Source of the DNA: Kiritimatiellia bacterium | GTDB taxonomy: Bacteria > Verrucomicrobiota > Kiritimatiellia > SS1-B-03-39 > UBA6053 | DNA: 40,659 bases | Reading direction: 5' to 3' | NCBI GenBank assembly: GCA_029936175.1 | Contig: JAPYUI010000011.1 | Location: forward strand, 7,783 to 48,441 | Shown here: in pieces, positions 1 through 8,891 of the stretch | How the letters are laid out: the number at the start of each line of letters is the position of its first letter | Position numbering within the stretch: the first letter of the stretch is position 1 | Notes under the pieces: model-generated | What the model was told of the DNA's origin: nothing | The model's input: the letters and a program-made list of their open reading frames with translations, nothing else | Database searches by the model: none | Translations under genes and position numbers: made by a program

Positions 1-1161
1 CTGTCGGACTGCAGCAAGCAGGTGGTGATTAACGAGGTCCTTTCGCACACCGACATGGATACGGACTGGATTGAACTGATGAACGTGAGTGCGGGGGTTG
101 TCGACATCTCCGGCTGGTTTATCAGCGACCAGATCAATGCACCGCTCCGATTTGAGATTCCCGCCCGGCCTCCCCTGCAACCGGGTGAGCGCACGAGCTT
201 TGCCGCGGCGGAATTGGGTTTCGGGTTCAGTGAGCTGGGTTCGGATGCCGTGCTCAGTATCGCCATGGGGACGAAGGTCCTGAGCTTCGTCGACACGGTG
301 GATTTTCCTGCCGCAGACCGGGAGTTTTCTTTCGGTCGCTATACGCGTTCCGATGGGGGCACAGACTTTACCGAGTTACGGGCGACGACCCGCGATGGTG
401 CCAACGCGCTGCCCCGCATGGGCCCCCTGGTCGTCTCGGAGATCATGTACCATCCGGCCGGTGTCGGCGTGGAGTATATCGAACTGGTGAACATCACGGC
501 AGAGGCGATACCGCTCTATGACCCGCTCTTCCCGAGCAATACCTGGGCGCTGTCCGGGGCGGTGGATTTTGTCTTTCCCGAAGGGGTGGAGTTGCCGGCC
601 TGTGGCTCCCTGGTCGTCTGTGGAACCAACGCCCCTGCTTTTCGCTCGCTATACGGACTCCCGGTACAACAGCTGGTCTTCGGGCCGTGGAATGGGAACC
701 TGGATAATGCGGGTGAAACGCTGAAGGTACGTCGGCCGGGCCAGCCCGAGCTGGATGGCTTCGTGCCGCAGATTCGCGTGGATCATGTGACGTACCTTCC
801 GACAGACCCCTGGCCGCTTTCCGCGGATGGGAGCGGATCTTCCCTGGAGCGAGAACCCTTGCTGGGCTATGGGAACGATGCGTTGCATTGGAAAGCCTCG
901 CCGGGTGGTGGCACGCCGGGCCTTGCCGGCTCGTATTGTCCCTCGGCGATTCCGATTGCCCTGTCCGTTTCGCCGAGTGAGGCCTGGTTGAGCATTCCAA
1001 CCCTGCCCGGGGAGACGTTCATCATCGAGTACACCGATTCCCTGGCCCCGCCGAGTTGGCAGTTGCTCCAGCAGGTGACCGGTGGGGCAACAAATGTGAT
1101 CGAGGTGATGGATGGTGCCGGGGAGATGCGGCGGTATTACCGGGCGCACTGGTCGGAGTAG
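1..1161 (+). CDS. Lamin-tail-domain (LTD) surface/secreted protein, 3' portion; 5' end outside window
   Basis: Frame open from base 1 (LSDCSKQVVINEVLSHTDMDTDWIELMN...), stop at 1161. Two LTD-like modules: 'VINEVLSHTDMDTDWIELMNVSAGVVDISGWFISD' and 'VVSEIMYHPAGVGVEYIELVNITAEAIPLYD'. Confidence 0.8.
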   Translation: MSDCSKQVVINEVLSHTDMDTDWIELMNVSAGVVDISGWFISDQINAPLRFEIPARPPLQPGERTSFAAAELGFGFSELGSDAVLSIAMGTKVLSFVDTVDFPAADREFSFGRYTRSDGGTDFTELRATTRDGANALPRMGPLVVSEIMYHPAGVGVEYIELVNITAEAIPLYDPLFPSNTWALSGAVDFVFPEGVELPACGSLVVCGTNAPAFRSLYGLPVQQLVFGPWNGNLDNAGETLKVRRPGQPELDGFVPQIRVDHVTYLPTDPWPLSADGSGSSLEREPLLGYGNDALHWKASPGGGTPGLAGSYCPSAIPIALSVSPSEAWLSIPTLPGETFIIEYTDSLAPPSWQLLQQVTGGATNVIEVMDGAGEMRRYYRAHWSE

Positions 1162-1177
1162 CGGCACGCGCAGGAGC

Positions 1178-1199
1178 GGTTGGTGTCAACAACCCAACC
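1178..1199. terminator. Possible hairpin between convergent genes
   Basis: ggttgg-tgtcaacaac-ccaacc inverted repeat between the LTD gene (+) and the radical-SAM-like gene (-). No strong T-tract. Confidence 0.25.
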
Positions 1200-1282
1200 C
1201 CCTCCAGCCGCTTGTTCTGCTTTCGCTCGCAGCGTACAATCCGGCCGGGCTTCAAGTTGCTGCGAGCACCCGTACGCCGGGG

Positions 1283-2746
1283 TTATTTCTTATGGTCACG
1301 CCCCATGGTAAACTCTTCGTGTTCTTCCGCAAGCAGGGCGTCCACGCCGATAGCTTTCCGCTCAATCTTGTCGATCCACCGGGTGTTGATTACGCGATCG
1401 ACATATATCCGGACCATGCGGACAGGGTTACGGTTTATCTTTCGCAGGATTGCCCGGGCGGTGTGCTGGATCTTCCTTCCTCCGGCTTCAAGGCCCCATA
1501 TCGGGCTCGGTTGGTCCATATGGTTGGGGTCGCGGGCCCAGTCGATAAAGGCTTGCAGGTCCGGCCCCGCCTGTTCGGCCCCATATTCCGCATAAACCTG
1601 GCTGCCGAGGTGGTAGGGGTACGGTTGTAGCAGGTAATCCAGGTGGCCGATTTGCCTGATGAGGCTCGCGACGCGCTTAACTTCGCCCGGGGTTTCTTCG
1701 GGACCGCCGATCCAGAAACGGAGGGTGACGGAAATGCCACTGGTTTTCAGCGCGTGAAGAACCTGCTTGAGGGCCTTCGGTTCGACGATGCATCCGTACG
1801 TCCTGAGGCGTTCCGGGTCACAGCTGGGGAAAATAAAATCGATTTTTTTACACCAGGAATCGACCAGTAACTGGATTTCTCCCTCCCGCAGCAGGGTGGG
1901 CATAAATTGAAGGCCCCACGACTTGGTGTTGCGCGATTTTTTAAGGGCATCGCACCAGTTGACCAGGCGTTGCAGGGTCCAGATTCCGGGGGGGTCGATG
2001 ATGGATACATGCGGGATGTTCGTTCCAGCGCATCGATCCATGAGGTTCGCCAGGGATTTCAGATCAAAGAGGCGGAGGGCCTGGCCGTGACCCGGGAAGG
2101 CGCGGTCTGGAGGGAAACCGGAGTTTCCCCGGCTTAGTCGCAGTTCAGCGGTACAGGTGGAATTGTCATCATCCCGGAGATAGGGTGCCCAGTAGGGATA
2201 GGTCAGGTTCGGAAGCGCAACCTCGGCCGCAATGTTCTGGCTGAAGGTGGCGGGCTTCAGCTCGCCACCGGGCAACTGAAGACCGGCAATTTTCTCCAGG
2301 CGCTGGGGCAGATCGACCAGGTCGAGATATTGTTTCAGGATGGGTTCGGGATCGCCACTCAGGGCAAAGTCGACGCCTGGGAGTCCCAGCGCTTCGGCAG
2401 GAAAGTCGGTAGGGTGCTGTCCGAAGATACCCACGGGAATCTCCGGGAAGGCATGCTTGACCTGTTCTACCATTGCCGTGGTCTGCCCGAGTCCCCGGGT
2501 CTTGGCCTCAACGACGACGACCCGTGGCTCGGGCACCTGGTTGATTTCGTCGACCAGGCCCTCGTAACCATTGTCCAGCACGCGGGTGTCGATATATTTA
2601 CTGCCGTGTCGACTGCGGTCGCGTATATGCGTGTCCAGGGCCATCAGGTCGGTTGAAGGCGATAGACTAATGGGCCCGCCGATAAAATTTGACCGGGCTT
2701 TTAGCGGGGCCTTTGGGTCCCCAGGTTGTATGATGATGGCGTACAC
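1283..2746 (-). CDS. B12-binding/radical-SAM-like protein lacking the CxxxCxxC cluster motif
   Basis: 487 aa, GTG start. N-terminal 'PRVVVVEAKTRGLG...FPEIPVGIFGQHPTDFPAEALGLPGVDFALSGDPEPILKQYL' resembles the cobalamin-binding domain; 'VTLRFWIGGPEETPGEVKRVASLIRQIGHLDYLLQPYPYHLGSQVYAEYG' resembles the radical SAM C-terminal part. The expected RGCxxxCxxC site reads 'LRLSRGNSGFPPDR'. Confidence 0.7.
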   Translation of the reverse strand: MYAIIIQPGDPKAPLKARSNFIGGPISLSPSTDLMALDTHIRDRSRHGSKYIDTRVLDNGYEGLVDEINQVPEPRVVVVEAKTRGLGQTTAMVEQVKHAFPEIPVGIFGQHPTDFPAEALGLPGVDFALSGDPEPILKQYLDLVDLPQRLEKIAGLQLPGGELKPATFSQNIAAEVALPNLTYPYWAPYLRDDDNSTCTAELRLSRGNSGFPPDRAFPGHGQALRLFDLKSLANLMDRCAGTNIPHVSIIDPPGIWTLQRLVNWCDALKKSRNTKSWGLQFMPTLLREGEIQLLVDSWCKKIDFIFPSCDPERLRTYGCIVEPKALKQVLHALKTSGISVTLRFWIGGPEETPGEVKRVASLIRQIGHLDYLLQPYPYHLGSQVYAEYGAEQAGPDLQAFIDWARDPNHMDQPSPIWGLEAGGRKIQHTARAILRKINRNPVRMVRIYVDRVINTRWIDKIERKAIGVDALLAEEHEEFTMGRDHKK

Positions 2747-2840
2747 GAATGGACCAGGTGCTTGGATGATGCGTGAATATTTTCACTATATACATCTGTA
2801 CCTAACCATTTTCAATACCTATCGTTTTGTAAGCCCCCCC

Positions 2841-4445
2841 ATGAAAACCATTGAAACAGAATTCTTAATTATTGGCAGCGGTATTTCCGGCTTGATGGCT
2901 GCCCATCACCTGAGCGCTTTTGGGGAGGTTCTTGTCGTGACCAAGCGTGAAGCCTTTACCAGTAACTCCAGCTGGGCACAGGGTGGCATCTCCTGCGTGA
3001 TGGATGAAGCCGACAGCATCAAGTTGCACGTGGCGGATACCCTGGATGCGGGTGCGGGCCTGTGCAAAAAGGAGGCGGTGCAGCGTATCCTGGAAGGAGG
3101 CCGTCAGGGCATCGACGCGATTGTTGGACTCGGGGTTCAGTTCGCCCGGACAAGCGAAGGGCACTATGACCTGGCTCGCGAAGGCGGACACAGCGAAAGG
3201 CGAATTCTGCATGCGGGCGATATTACCGGGCACGAAGTGATCAAGGCGATCCTCCCGCCGATTGAGGATAATCCCCGGGTCACGATCCTCGAGCACCATA
3301 TGGCGATCGACCTCGTGACCACGGGTTGGCTGGAGATGCCCGGTGACAACGAGTGCCTGGGAGCTTATTTCCTGGACGCCCTGACCGGGGAAATCATTGC
3401 TGTTCACTCTCCCCATACGGTATTGGCTACCGGCGGAGCGGGGAAAACCTACCTGTATACCAGCAACCCGGACGTGGCGACGGGGGACGGGATTGCAATG
3501 GCCTGGCGGGCGGGCCTGCCTATCCGGAACATGGAACATGTGCAGTTTCATCCGACTTGTTTGTTTCATCCCGAGGCGAAGTCCTTCCTGATCAGCGAAG
3601 CCGTGCGCGGAGAAGGCGCGATCCTGTTGAACAGCGAGGGGCAACCCTTTGTCGAGAAACACGATGTCCGCGGTTCACTCGCACCCCGTGATATCGTGGC
3701 GCGGGCAATCGACCATGAGATGAAAACGAGGGGGGACACCTGTGCCTATCTCGACATCACGCATAAGTCGAAGGATTTTCTCACCAGTCGTTTCCCGAAT
3801 ATCTACGTGACCTGCCTCCAGTACGGCATCGACATGGCCAAGGATTTTATTCCGGTGGTACCCGCGGCCCATTACATCTGCGGTGGCGTCGCGGCGAAGG
3901 TGGATGGATCAACGGAGCTCCCGGGGCTTTACGCGATCGGGGAAGTCACCAATACCGGCCTGCACGGGGCCAATCGCCTGGCCAGCAATTCCCTTCTCGA
4001 AGGATTGGTCTGCGCCCAGTTCGTGGCGGAGAATATCAGCAGACGCCTGGATGAGCCCCGGATCCAGGTCGAGCGTATCCCGGACTGGGAATACGGGGAC
4101 GCGGTGCCCAGTGATGAGGCGGTGGTGGTGGAGCACAACTGGAATGAGGTGCGTACGTGCATGTGGGATTACGTTGGCATTGTGCGAACCAACAAACGTC
4201 TTGAGCGTGCGCGTCGACGGGTGCGGAACCTGCGCAACGAGATTCGTGAGTACTATCTCGAGTACCTGGTCACCCCGGATACCCTGGAACTGCGCAATAT
4301 TTCAGCCGTGGCGGAGTTGATTATTCGCTCCGCGCAAAAGCGTGAGGAGAGCCGGGGGCTGCATTACACCCTGGATTACCCGGATGTGAGCGAGTCGCCG
4401 GAGGACACGGTGATCCAGGATCCCCCGGGTGAGCAGTTGATCTAG
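2841..4445 (+). CDS. nadB: L-aspartate oxidase
   Basis: 'TEFLIIGSGISGLMAAHHLS' FAD-binding motif, 'SNSSWAQGGISCVMDEADS', 'HVQFHPTCLF', 'GLYAIGEVTNTGLHGANRLASNSLLEGLV'. The ORF opens at 2571, but the ATG at 2841 (MKTIETEFLI) fits the family start. Confidence 0.95.
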   Translation: MKTIETEFLIIGSGISGLMAAHHLSAFGEVLVVTKREAFTSNSSWAQGGISCVMDEADSIKLHVADTLDAGAGLCKKEAVQRILEGGRQGIDAIVGLGVQFARTSEGHYDLAREGGHSERRILHAGDITGHEVIKAILPPIEDNPRVTILEHHMAIDLVTTGWLEMPGDNECLGAYFLDALTGEIIAVHSPHTVLATGGAGKTYLYTSNPDVATGDGIAMAWRAGLPIRNMEHVQFHPTCLFHPEAKSFLISEAVRGEGAILLNSEGQPFVEKHDVRGSLAPRDIVARAIDHEMKTRGDTCAYLDITHKSKDFLTSRFPNIYVTCLQYGIDMAKDFIPVVPAAHYICGGVAAKVDGSTELPGLYAIGEVTNTGLHGANRLASNSLLEGLVCAQFVAENISRRLDEPRIQVERIPDWEYGDAVPSDEAVVVEHNWNEVRTCMWDYVGIVRTNKRLERARRRVRNLRNEIREYYLEYLVTPDTLELRNISAVAELIIRSAQKREESRGLHYTLDYPDVSESPEDTVIQDPPGEQLI

Positions 4446-4494
4446 GCTCGTTTCGCCGGGGCCGCTTTGCCCGGTGGCGATCGCAGTGGCTTCG

Positions 4495-5703
4495 CTATCC
4501 CGCGGGTGGTGGTGGTGGTGGTGGCGGGGGATCTGCCGGGGGTGCCGGCGCGTTCCCGGCGCTCGCCGGAAGGGCCGTCTTTTTATTTTTCCTGCTGAGC
4601 AAGACAATCGAGCCGATCGAAAGCACCAGCAGGGGAATCCCGATCAGGGGCCGGAAGCGTACCCAGGCCACGCCGATCGTGAGGGTGCTGAACATGAAGG
4701 CGAGGATCCCCGCCACGAAGCCCGTGCCCATCCCGATCAATGAGCCGATGGGCGGGATGACATCGGCCAGCACGGAGAGGGGCTTGAATACCAGGCACAT
4801 GCCGAGGAACATGAGGAAGAAGCCACCGAGCCGAATCGCCCAGGTGAGGAACTTGTTCTTGCGCTGTTCTTCCGCGATCATGTCCCCGGCACCGACCAGG
4901 CCGACCGTGAGTTTCTCGAAGGTCTTGCCGACCTTGCTGGTGTAGGCCTGGAACGAGTCGCCCAGTTGTTGCGCGATGACCGAGGCCTGGGAAGGCTTGA
5001 CGATCCGGAACAAGACCTTCACGTCCCCGATCGCGGGCTTGGCGGGGTTTTCGCCGAAATAGTAGCCGCCCTGGTGTGGCTTCCCGGCCAGGTCGCCGGG
5101 CAGGGCCTCCGGCTTGGCGCTGTAGCTTTCCCAGTTGTTGATCTGGCCGATCAATTGGTCGTTGAGCTGGTAGGCGCCGAGGCCCACTTTATGCGCATTG
5201 AAAGTCTGGCTTTTATAGGGCATCTCGCGCTTGCCGTTCTTGTTCTTGTAGGTGGGATCCTTGAAGCTCGACGAGTCGATCGGCCCATCGTGCCAGCCGG
5301 CCCGGTAGGAGTAGGTGGTTTCCGTGGTGGTGCCGCCGCCCACCTTCTTCTTTTCCGAGCTACGTTTTTCTTCCTCGTATTGGTAGATCTCGGCCGTGCG
5401 GCGAAGGCGTATCGCGTTTTCTGAAATCCCGAAGGGCGTGTCGACGACCTGGTCGGCGGTGTGGGTGGGGCCGGAGACGTGGATCAACTTGCCGTCGTTT
5501 CCGGCTTCGACCGCGTCGCTGCCGACGTTCACGAGATTTCCCGCGACCTCCTGCAGCATCTTGATGGTTTTCAGGGAGTTGCCTTCATTCCACCAGAGCA
5601 GGGGGAAGGCGGCGATGAACAGGATGAGCCCGATGAAGATGCCTGCGAAGGCATTCTTGATCCGGGAAAAATACGACGTGTGCGTGGTTTCGGTATAAGC
5701 CAT
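4495..5703 (-). CDS. TMEM43 (LUMA) family membrane protein with polyproline C-terminus
   Basis: MAYTETTHTSYFSRIKNAFAGIFIGLILFIAAFPLLWWNEGNSLKT..., C-terminal TM helices, tail APAPPADPPPPPPPPPAG. GAGGAG about 8 nt upstream of the ATG at 5703; the ORF track's 5745 start is probably too long. Confidence 0.75.
   Translation of the reverse strand: MAYTETTHTSYFSRIKNAFAGIFIGLILFIAAFPLLWWNEGNSLKTIKMLQEVAGNLVNVGSDAVEAGNDGKLIHVSGPTHTADQVVDTPFGISENAIRLRRTAEIYQYEEEKRSSEKKKVGGGTTTETTYSYRAGWHDGPIDSSSFKDPTYKNKNGKREMPYKSQTFNAHKVGLGAYQLNDQLIGQINNWESYSAKPEALPGDLAGKPHQGGYYFGENPAKPAIGDVKVLFRIVKPSQASVIAQQLGDSFQAYTSKVGKTFEKLTVGLVGAGDMIAEEQRKNKFLTWAIRLGGFFLMFLGMCLVFKPLSVLADVIPPIGSLIGMGTGFVAGILAFMFSTLTIGVAWVRFRPLIGIPLLVLSIGSIVLLSRKNKKTALPASAGNAPAPPADPPPPPPPPPAG
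4505..4524. repeat. (GGT)n simple repeat encoding the polyproline tail
   Basis: ggtggtggtggtggtggtgg inside the 3' end of the TMEM43-like gene; codes for Pro on the minus strand. Confidence 0.85.
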
Positions 5704-5772
5704 GGGGTGGACTCCTCTACGGGAGGATAGCATGCCGGTTGGCATCTATGAAGAAGAATCTTGGCGGCGACC

Positions 5773-6756
5773 TCAGGGATCGCGGACACAGCGAAAGCCG
5801 ATGTTGCCGGTGGCACTGTCCGGGGTGTTGGAGGTGCGGGCGGCAACCCGGTAGCGATTGCAGTAGGAGTCGTGGCAGAGGAAGGATCCGCCGCGGATGA
5901 CCTTGCGTTCCCCCCTTTCGGGGCCGTAGGGGTTCTCGCGCGGACCCTCCACGTGGAAGGTCGGGCTCCACCAGTCGAGGCACCACTCCCAGGTATTGCC
6001 GGTGATGCCGTGCAGGCCAAATCCATTGGGCGGGAAGGCCTGTACCGGGGCAGGGCCCGTGTAGCCGTCCTCCCCGTCGTCCGTGTAGGGGAAATTGCCC
6101 TGCCAGATGTTGCATCGATGCTTGCCGAAGGGGGTGAGGTCGTCGCCCCAGGGGTAGCGTTTTTGTTCCAGTCCACCCCGGGCGGCGTATTCGTATTCGG
6201 CCTCGGTGGGGAGGCGCTTGCCCGCCCAGGTGGCGTAGGCCGCGGCATCTTTCCAGCTTACGTGCAGTACGGGAAAATCTCCGCGCTTCCGGATGCTTGA
6301 CCCGGGACCTTCCGGGTGCCGCCAGTCCGCCCGGTCGACCCGGCACCACCACTCGAGGTCCATCACGGTATCCCGCACGAGCTGGCCGCGCTGTTTCTCC
6401 GGTAACTGGTTGTAGAACACGAAAGACCAGCCGAATTGCTCCGCCTCCGTCTTGTAATGCGTCGCCCGGACAAAGGCGTCAAAATGGTGATTGCTTACGG
6501 CCGTGGTGTCGATCCAGAAGGGGTCCAGCCGGATTTCCCGGATAGGGTCTTCCCCGTCATCCGGAAAGGCTTCCGGGTCATCGGTGCCCATGCGGAAGGC
6601 CCCGCCGGCAAGTTGGACCATGTCCCCGGTGGAGCCGCTGTTCACGCGGACCAGTCGGTCCAGTGCTTCGGGAGGTGGTCCCAGGCCCTCGGGCTGGCCC
6701 GGGCTGCAGCAGGCCTGGCCGTTCATCCTGGCATCAGTGGTCTGTCGTGGGTTCAC
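5773..6756 (-). CDS. Formylglycine-generating enzyme (SUMF1/FGE type)
   Basis: 'GGAFRMGTDDPEAFPDDGEDPIREIRLDPFWID', 'WRHPEGPGSSI', 'HVSWKDAAAYATWAGKRLPTEAEYEYAARGG', 'NIWQGNFPYTDDGEDGY', and the two-cysteine active-site motif 'RGGSFLCHDSYCNRYRVAAR'. Alternative start at 6726 (MNGQACCSPG). Confidence 0.92.
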   Translation of the reverse strand: MNPRQTTDARMNGQACCSPGQPEGLGPPPEALDRLVRVNSGSTGDMVQLAGGAFRMGTDDPEAFPDDGEDPIREIRLDPFWIDTTAVSNHHFDAFVRATHYKTEAEQFGWSFVFYNQLPEKQRGQLVRDTVMDLEWWCRVDRADWRHPEGPGSSIRKRGDFPVLHVSWKDAAAYATWAGKRLPTEAEYEYAARGGLEQKRYPWGDDLTPFGKHRCNIWQGNFPYTDDGEDGYTGPAPVQAFPPNGFGLHGITGNTWEWCLDWWSPTFHVEGPRENPYGPERGERKVIRGGSFLCHDSYCNRYRVAARTSNTPDSATGNIGFRCVRDP

Positions 6757-8557
6757 CCGAGCCCGCAGGGATGCGGATATGCTCGACCAGGTCCTGGATT
6801 TCCTGCGGTGGAGGCTGGGTCACGCGGGAGACGATCAAGGCCACGGCAAAGTTCACCATGGCGCCGATCGCGCCAAAGGCATTGGGGGAGATGCCGAGGA
6901 ACCAGTTCTCCTTCATGTCCCCGAGGAAGGCGGTCCCGGGGATAAACAGGATGCCCTTGTGCTGAAACACGTAGAGCATGGTCACGGACAAGCCCGCGAT
7001 CATGCCCGCGATGGCGCCTTGCCGGTTCATCCGCTTGGAGAAAATGCCCAGCATCAATGCGGGGAAAATAGACGAGGCGGCCAAGCCGAAGGCGATGGCC
7101 ACGGTGCCCGCGGCAAAGCCCGGGGGGTGGAGGCCGAGATAACCCGCCACCCCGATGGCTCCCGCCATGGCGATCCGGCTCATCAGGAGCTCCTGTTTAT
7201 CCGTCATGTTCGGGGCAAAGATCCCGCGACCGAGATCGTGTGAGATCGAGGATGCGATGGCCAGGAGCAGGCCCGCGGCGGTGGAGAGGGCGGCGGCCAA
7301 TCCGCCCGCGACCACGAGGGCGACAACCCAGTCCGGCAGGCCGGCGATCTCGGGGTTTGCCAGGACCATGATATCCCGGTCGGGACCGCTTTTCTTCTTA
7401 TCGGGGCCCTTGCCGAAGGGGATATGGCCGAGCTCGTTCCCTTTCCAGCCAAAACCCGCCGCCTTGGCGGCGAAGGCTTTATCCTGGTCGTCGTTGTAAT
7501 ACTGGATGCGTCCGTCTGCGTTCTTGTCCTCATAGTGCAGCAGGCCGGTCGTCTCCCATTTCTTGAACCACTCGGGCCGTTCCTCGTACGGGAGATTTCC
7601 CTCGGCCGATCCAACCGCTCCGGGCTGGATGGTCCGCATGAGGTTCAGGCGCGCCATGGCGCCGACGGCCGGGGCGGTGGTGTAAAGGATCGCAATGAAA
7701 AGAAGGGCCCAGCCCGCGGACATGCGGGCGTCGCGCACCTTGGGCACGGTGAAGAAACGGATGATCACGTGCGGCAGCCCGGCGGTCCCGATCATCAGGG
7801 TCAGCGTATACATGAACATGTTGAGCTTACTGCCCATGGTCTTGGTCGTGTATTCAAGAAAGCCGAGTTCAACCACCACCTGGTTCAGCTTGGTCAGGAG
7901 ATGGCCACCGTCCTTCAGGTCGCTGCCGAGTCCGAGCTGGGGAATGGGGTTTCCGGTGAGCTGCATGGAGATGAAGATGGCCGGGACCGTATAGGCGAAG
8001 ATCAGCACCACGTATTGCGCGATCTGGGTGTAGGTGATGCCCTTCATCCCGCCCAGTACCGCGTAGATAAAGACGATCGCCATGCCCGCGAAGAGGCCGT
8101 ACTCGTAGGGGATCTCGAGGAAACGCGAGAAGGCCACGCCGACGCCTTTCATCTGGCCGATGACGTAGGTGACCGAGGCCATGATCAGGCAGACGACGGC
8201 CACGATACGGGCGCCCTTGGAATAGTAGCGTTCGCCGATGAACTCGGGCACGGTGAACTTGCCGAATTTGCGCAGATACGGCGCGAGAAGCAATGCGAGC
8301 AACACGTATCCGCCGGTCCAACCCATGAGGAAGACCGACCCGCCGTAGCCGTTGAAGGCGATGAGGCCCGCCATGGAAATAAAGGACGCCGCCGACATCC
8401 AGTCCGCGGCGGTGGCCATTCCGTTGGCCACCGGGTGGATGCCGCCTCCCGCTACATAGAATTCCTTGGTACTGGAGGCCCGGGACCAGATGGCGATCCC
8501 GATGTAAACGGCAAAAGTGAAGCCGACGAAGATGAAGGTTAAGGTCTGCTGGTCCAT
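6734..8557 (-). CDS. Sodium:solute symporter, SSS family (acetate symporter-like / VC_2705-type)
   Basis: 607 aa polytopic protein: 'FYVAGGGIHPVANGMATAADWMSAASFISMAGLIAFNGYGG', 'VPEFIGERYYS', 'GGLAAALSTAAGLLLAIASSISHDL'. Paired with a DUF4212 small subunit. Confidence 0.9.
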   Translation of the reverse strand: MDQQTLTFIFVGFTFAVYIGIAIWSRASSTKEFYVAGGGIHPVANGMATAADWMSAASFISMAGLIAFNGYGGSVFLMGWTGGYVLLALLLAPYLRKFGKFTVPEFIGERYYSKGARIVAVVCLIMASVTYVIGQMKGVGVAFSRFLEIPYEYGLFAGMAIVFIYAVLGGMKGITYTQIAQYVVLIFAYTVPAIFISMQLTGNPIPQLGLGSDLKDGGHLLTKLNQVVVELGFLEYTTKTMGSKLNMFMYTLTLMIGTAGLPHVIIRFFTVPKVRDARMSAGWALLFIAILYTTAPAVGAMARLNLMRTIQPGAVGSAEGNLPYEERPEWFKKWETTGLLHYEDKNADGRIQYYNDDQDKAFAAKAAGFGWKGNELGHIPFGKGPDKKKSGPDRDIMVLANPEIAGLPDWVVALVVAGGLAAALSTAAGLLLAIASSISHDLGRGIFAPNMTDKQELLMSRIAMAGAIGVAGYLGLHPPGFAAGTVAIAFGLAASSIFPALMLGIFSKRMNRQGAIAGMIAGLSVTMLYVFQHKGILFIPGTAFLGDMKENWFLGISPNAFGAIGAMVNFAVALIVSRVTQPPPQEIQDLVEHIRIPAGSGEPTTDH

Positions 8558-8560
8558 GGA

Positions 8561-8818
8561 TTAGTCTTCCTGCACCTTGTATTTGCGGTCGAGCTTGTTC
8601 ATCTGGACCGCGTAGACGAAAATAAGGACGAGAAAAACAACGATCGAACCCTGCTGGGCAAACCAGAAGCCCAGTGGGTAGCCGAGGAAGCTCAGCTTGT
8701 TGAGTGGTTCGACGAGGAGGATACCGAAACCAAAGGAACAGATGAACCAGATGGTCAAGCAGATGACGAGGAGTCTGAGGTTCTCCTTCCAATAGGCTTT
8801 GTGGTCGGGGTCTGACAT
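8561..8818 (-). CDS. DUF4212 protein, putative solute symporter small subunit
   Basis: 85 aa with two TM segments: 'YWKENLRLLVICLTIWFICSFGFGILLVEPLN...LGYPLGFWFAQQGSIVVFLVLIFVYAVQMNKLDRKY'. Directly upstream of the symporter. Confidence 0.9.
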   Translation of the reverse strand: MSDPDHKAYWKENLRLLVICLTIWFICSFGFGILLVEPLNKLSFLGYPLGFWFAQQGSIVVFLVLIFVYAVQMNKLDRKYKVQED

Positions 8819-8891
8819 AGGGATTCTCGAGTTTTGTTTTTAAGAGGGTGCATCCAACCGGAAAAGCCCTTTCGAGTCAACCATTGATCCC

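Noticed and set aside
7424-8542. 372-aa plus-strand ORF opposite the symporter
   Set aside because: Antisense to a convincing SSS symporter; composition artefact.
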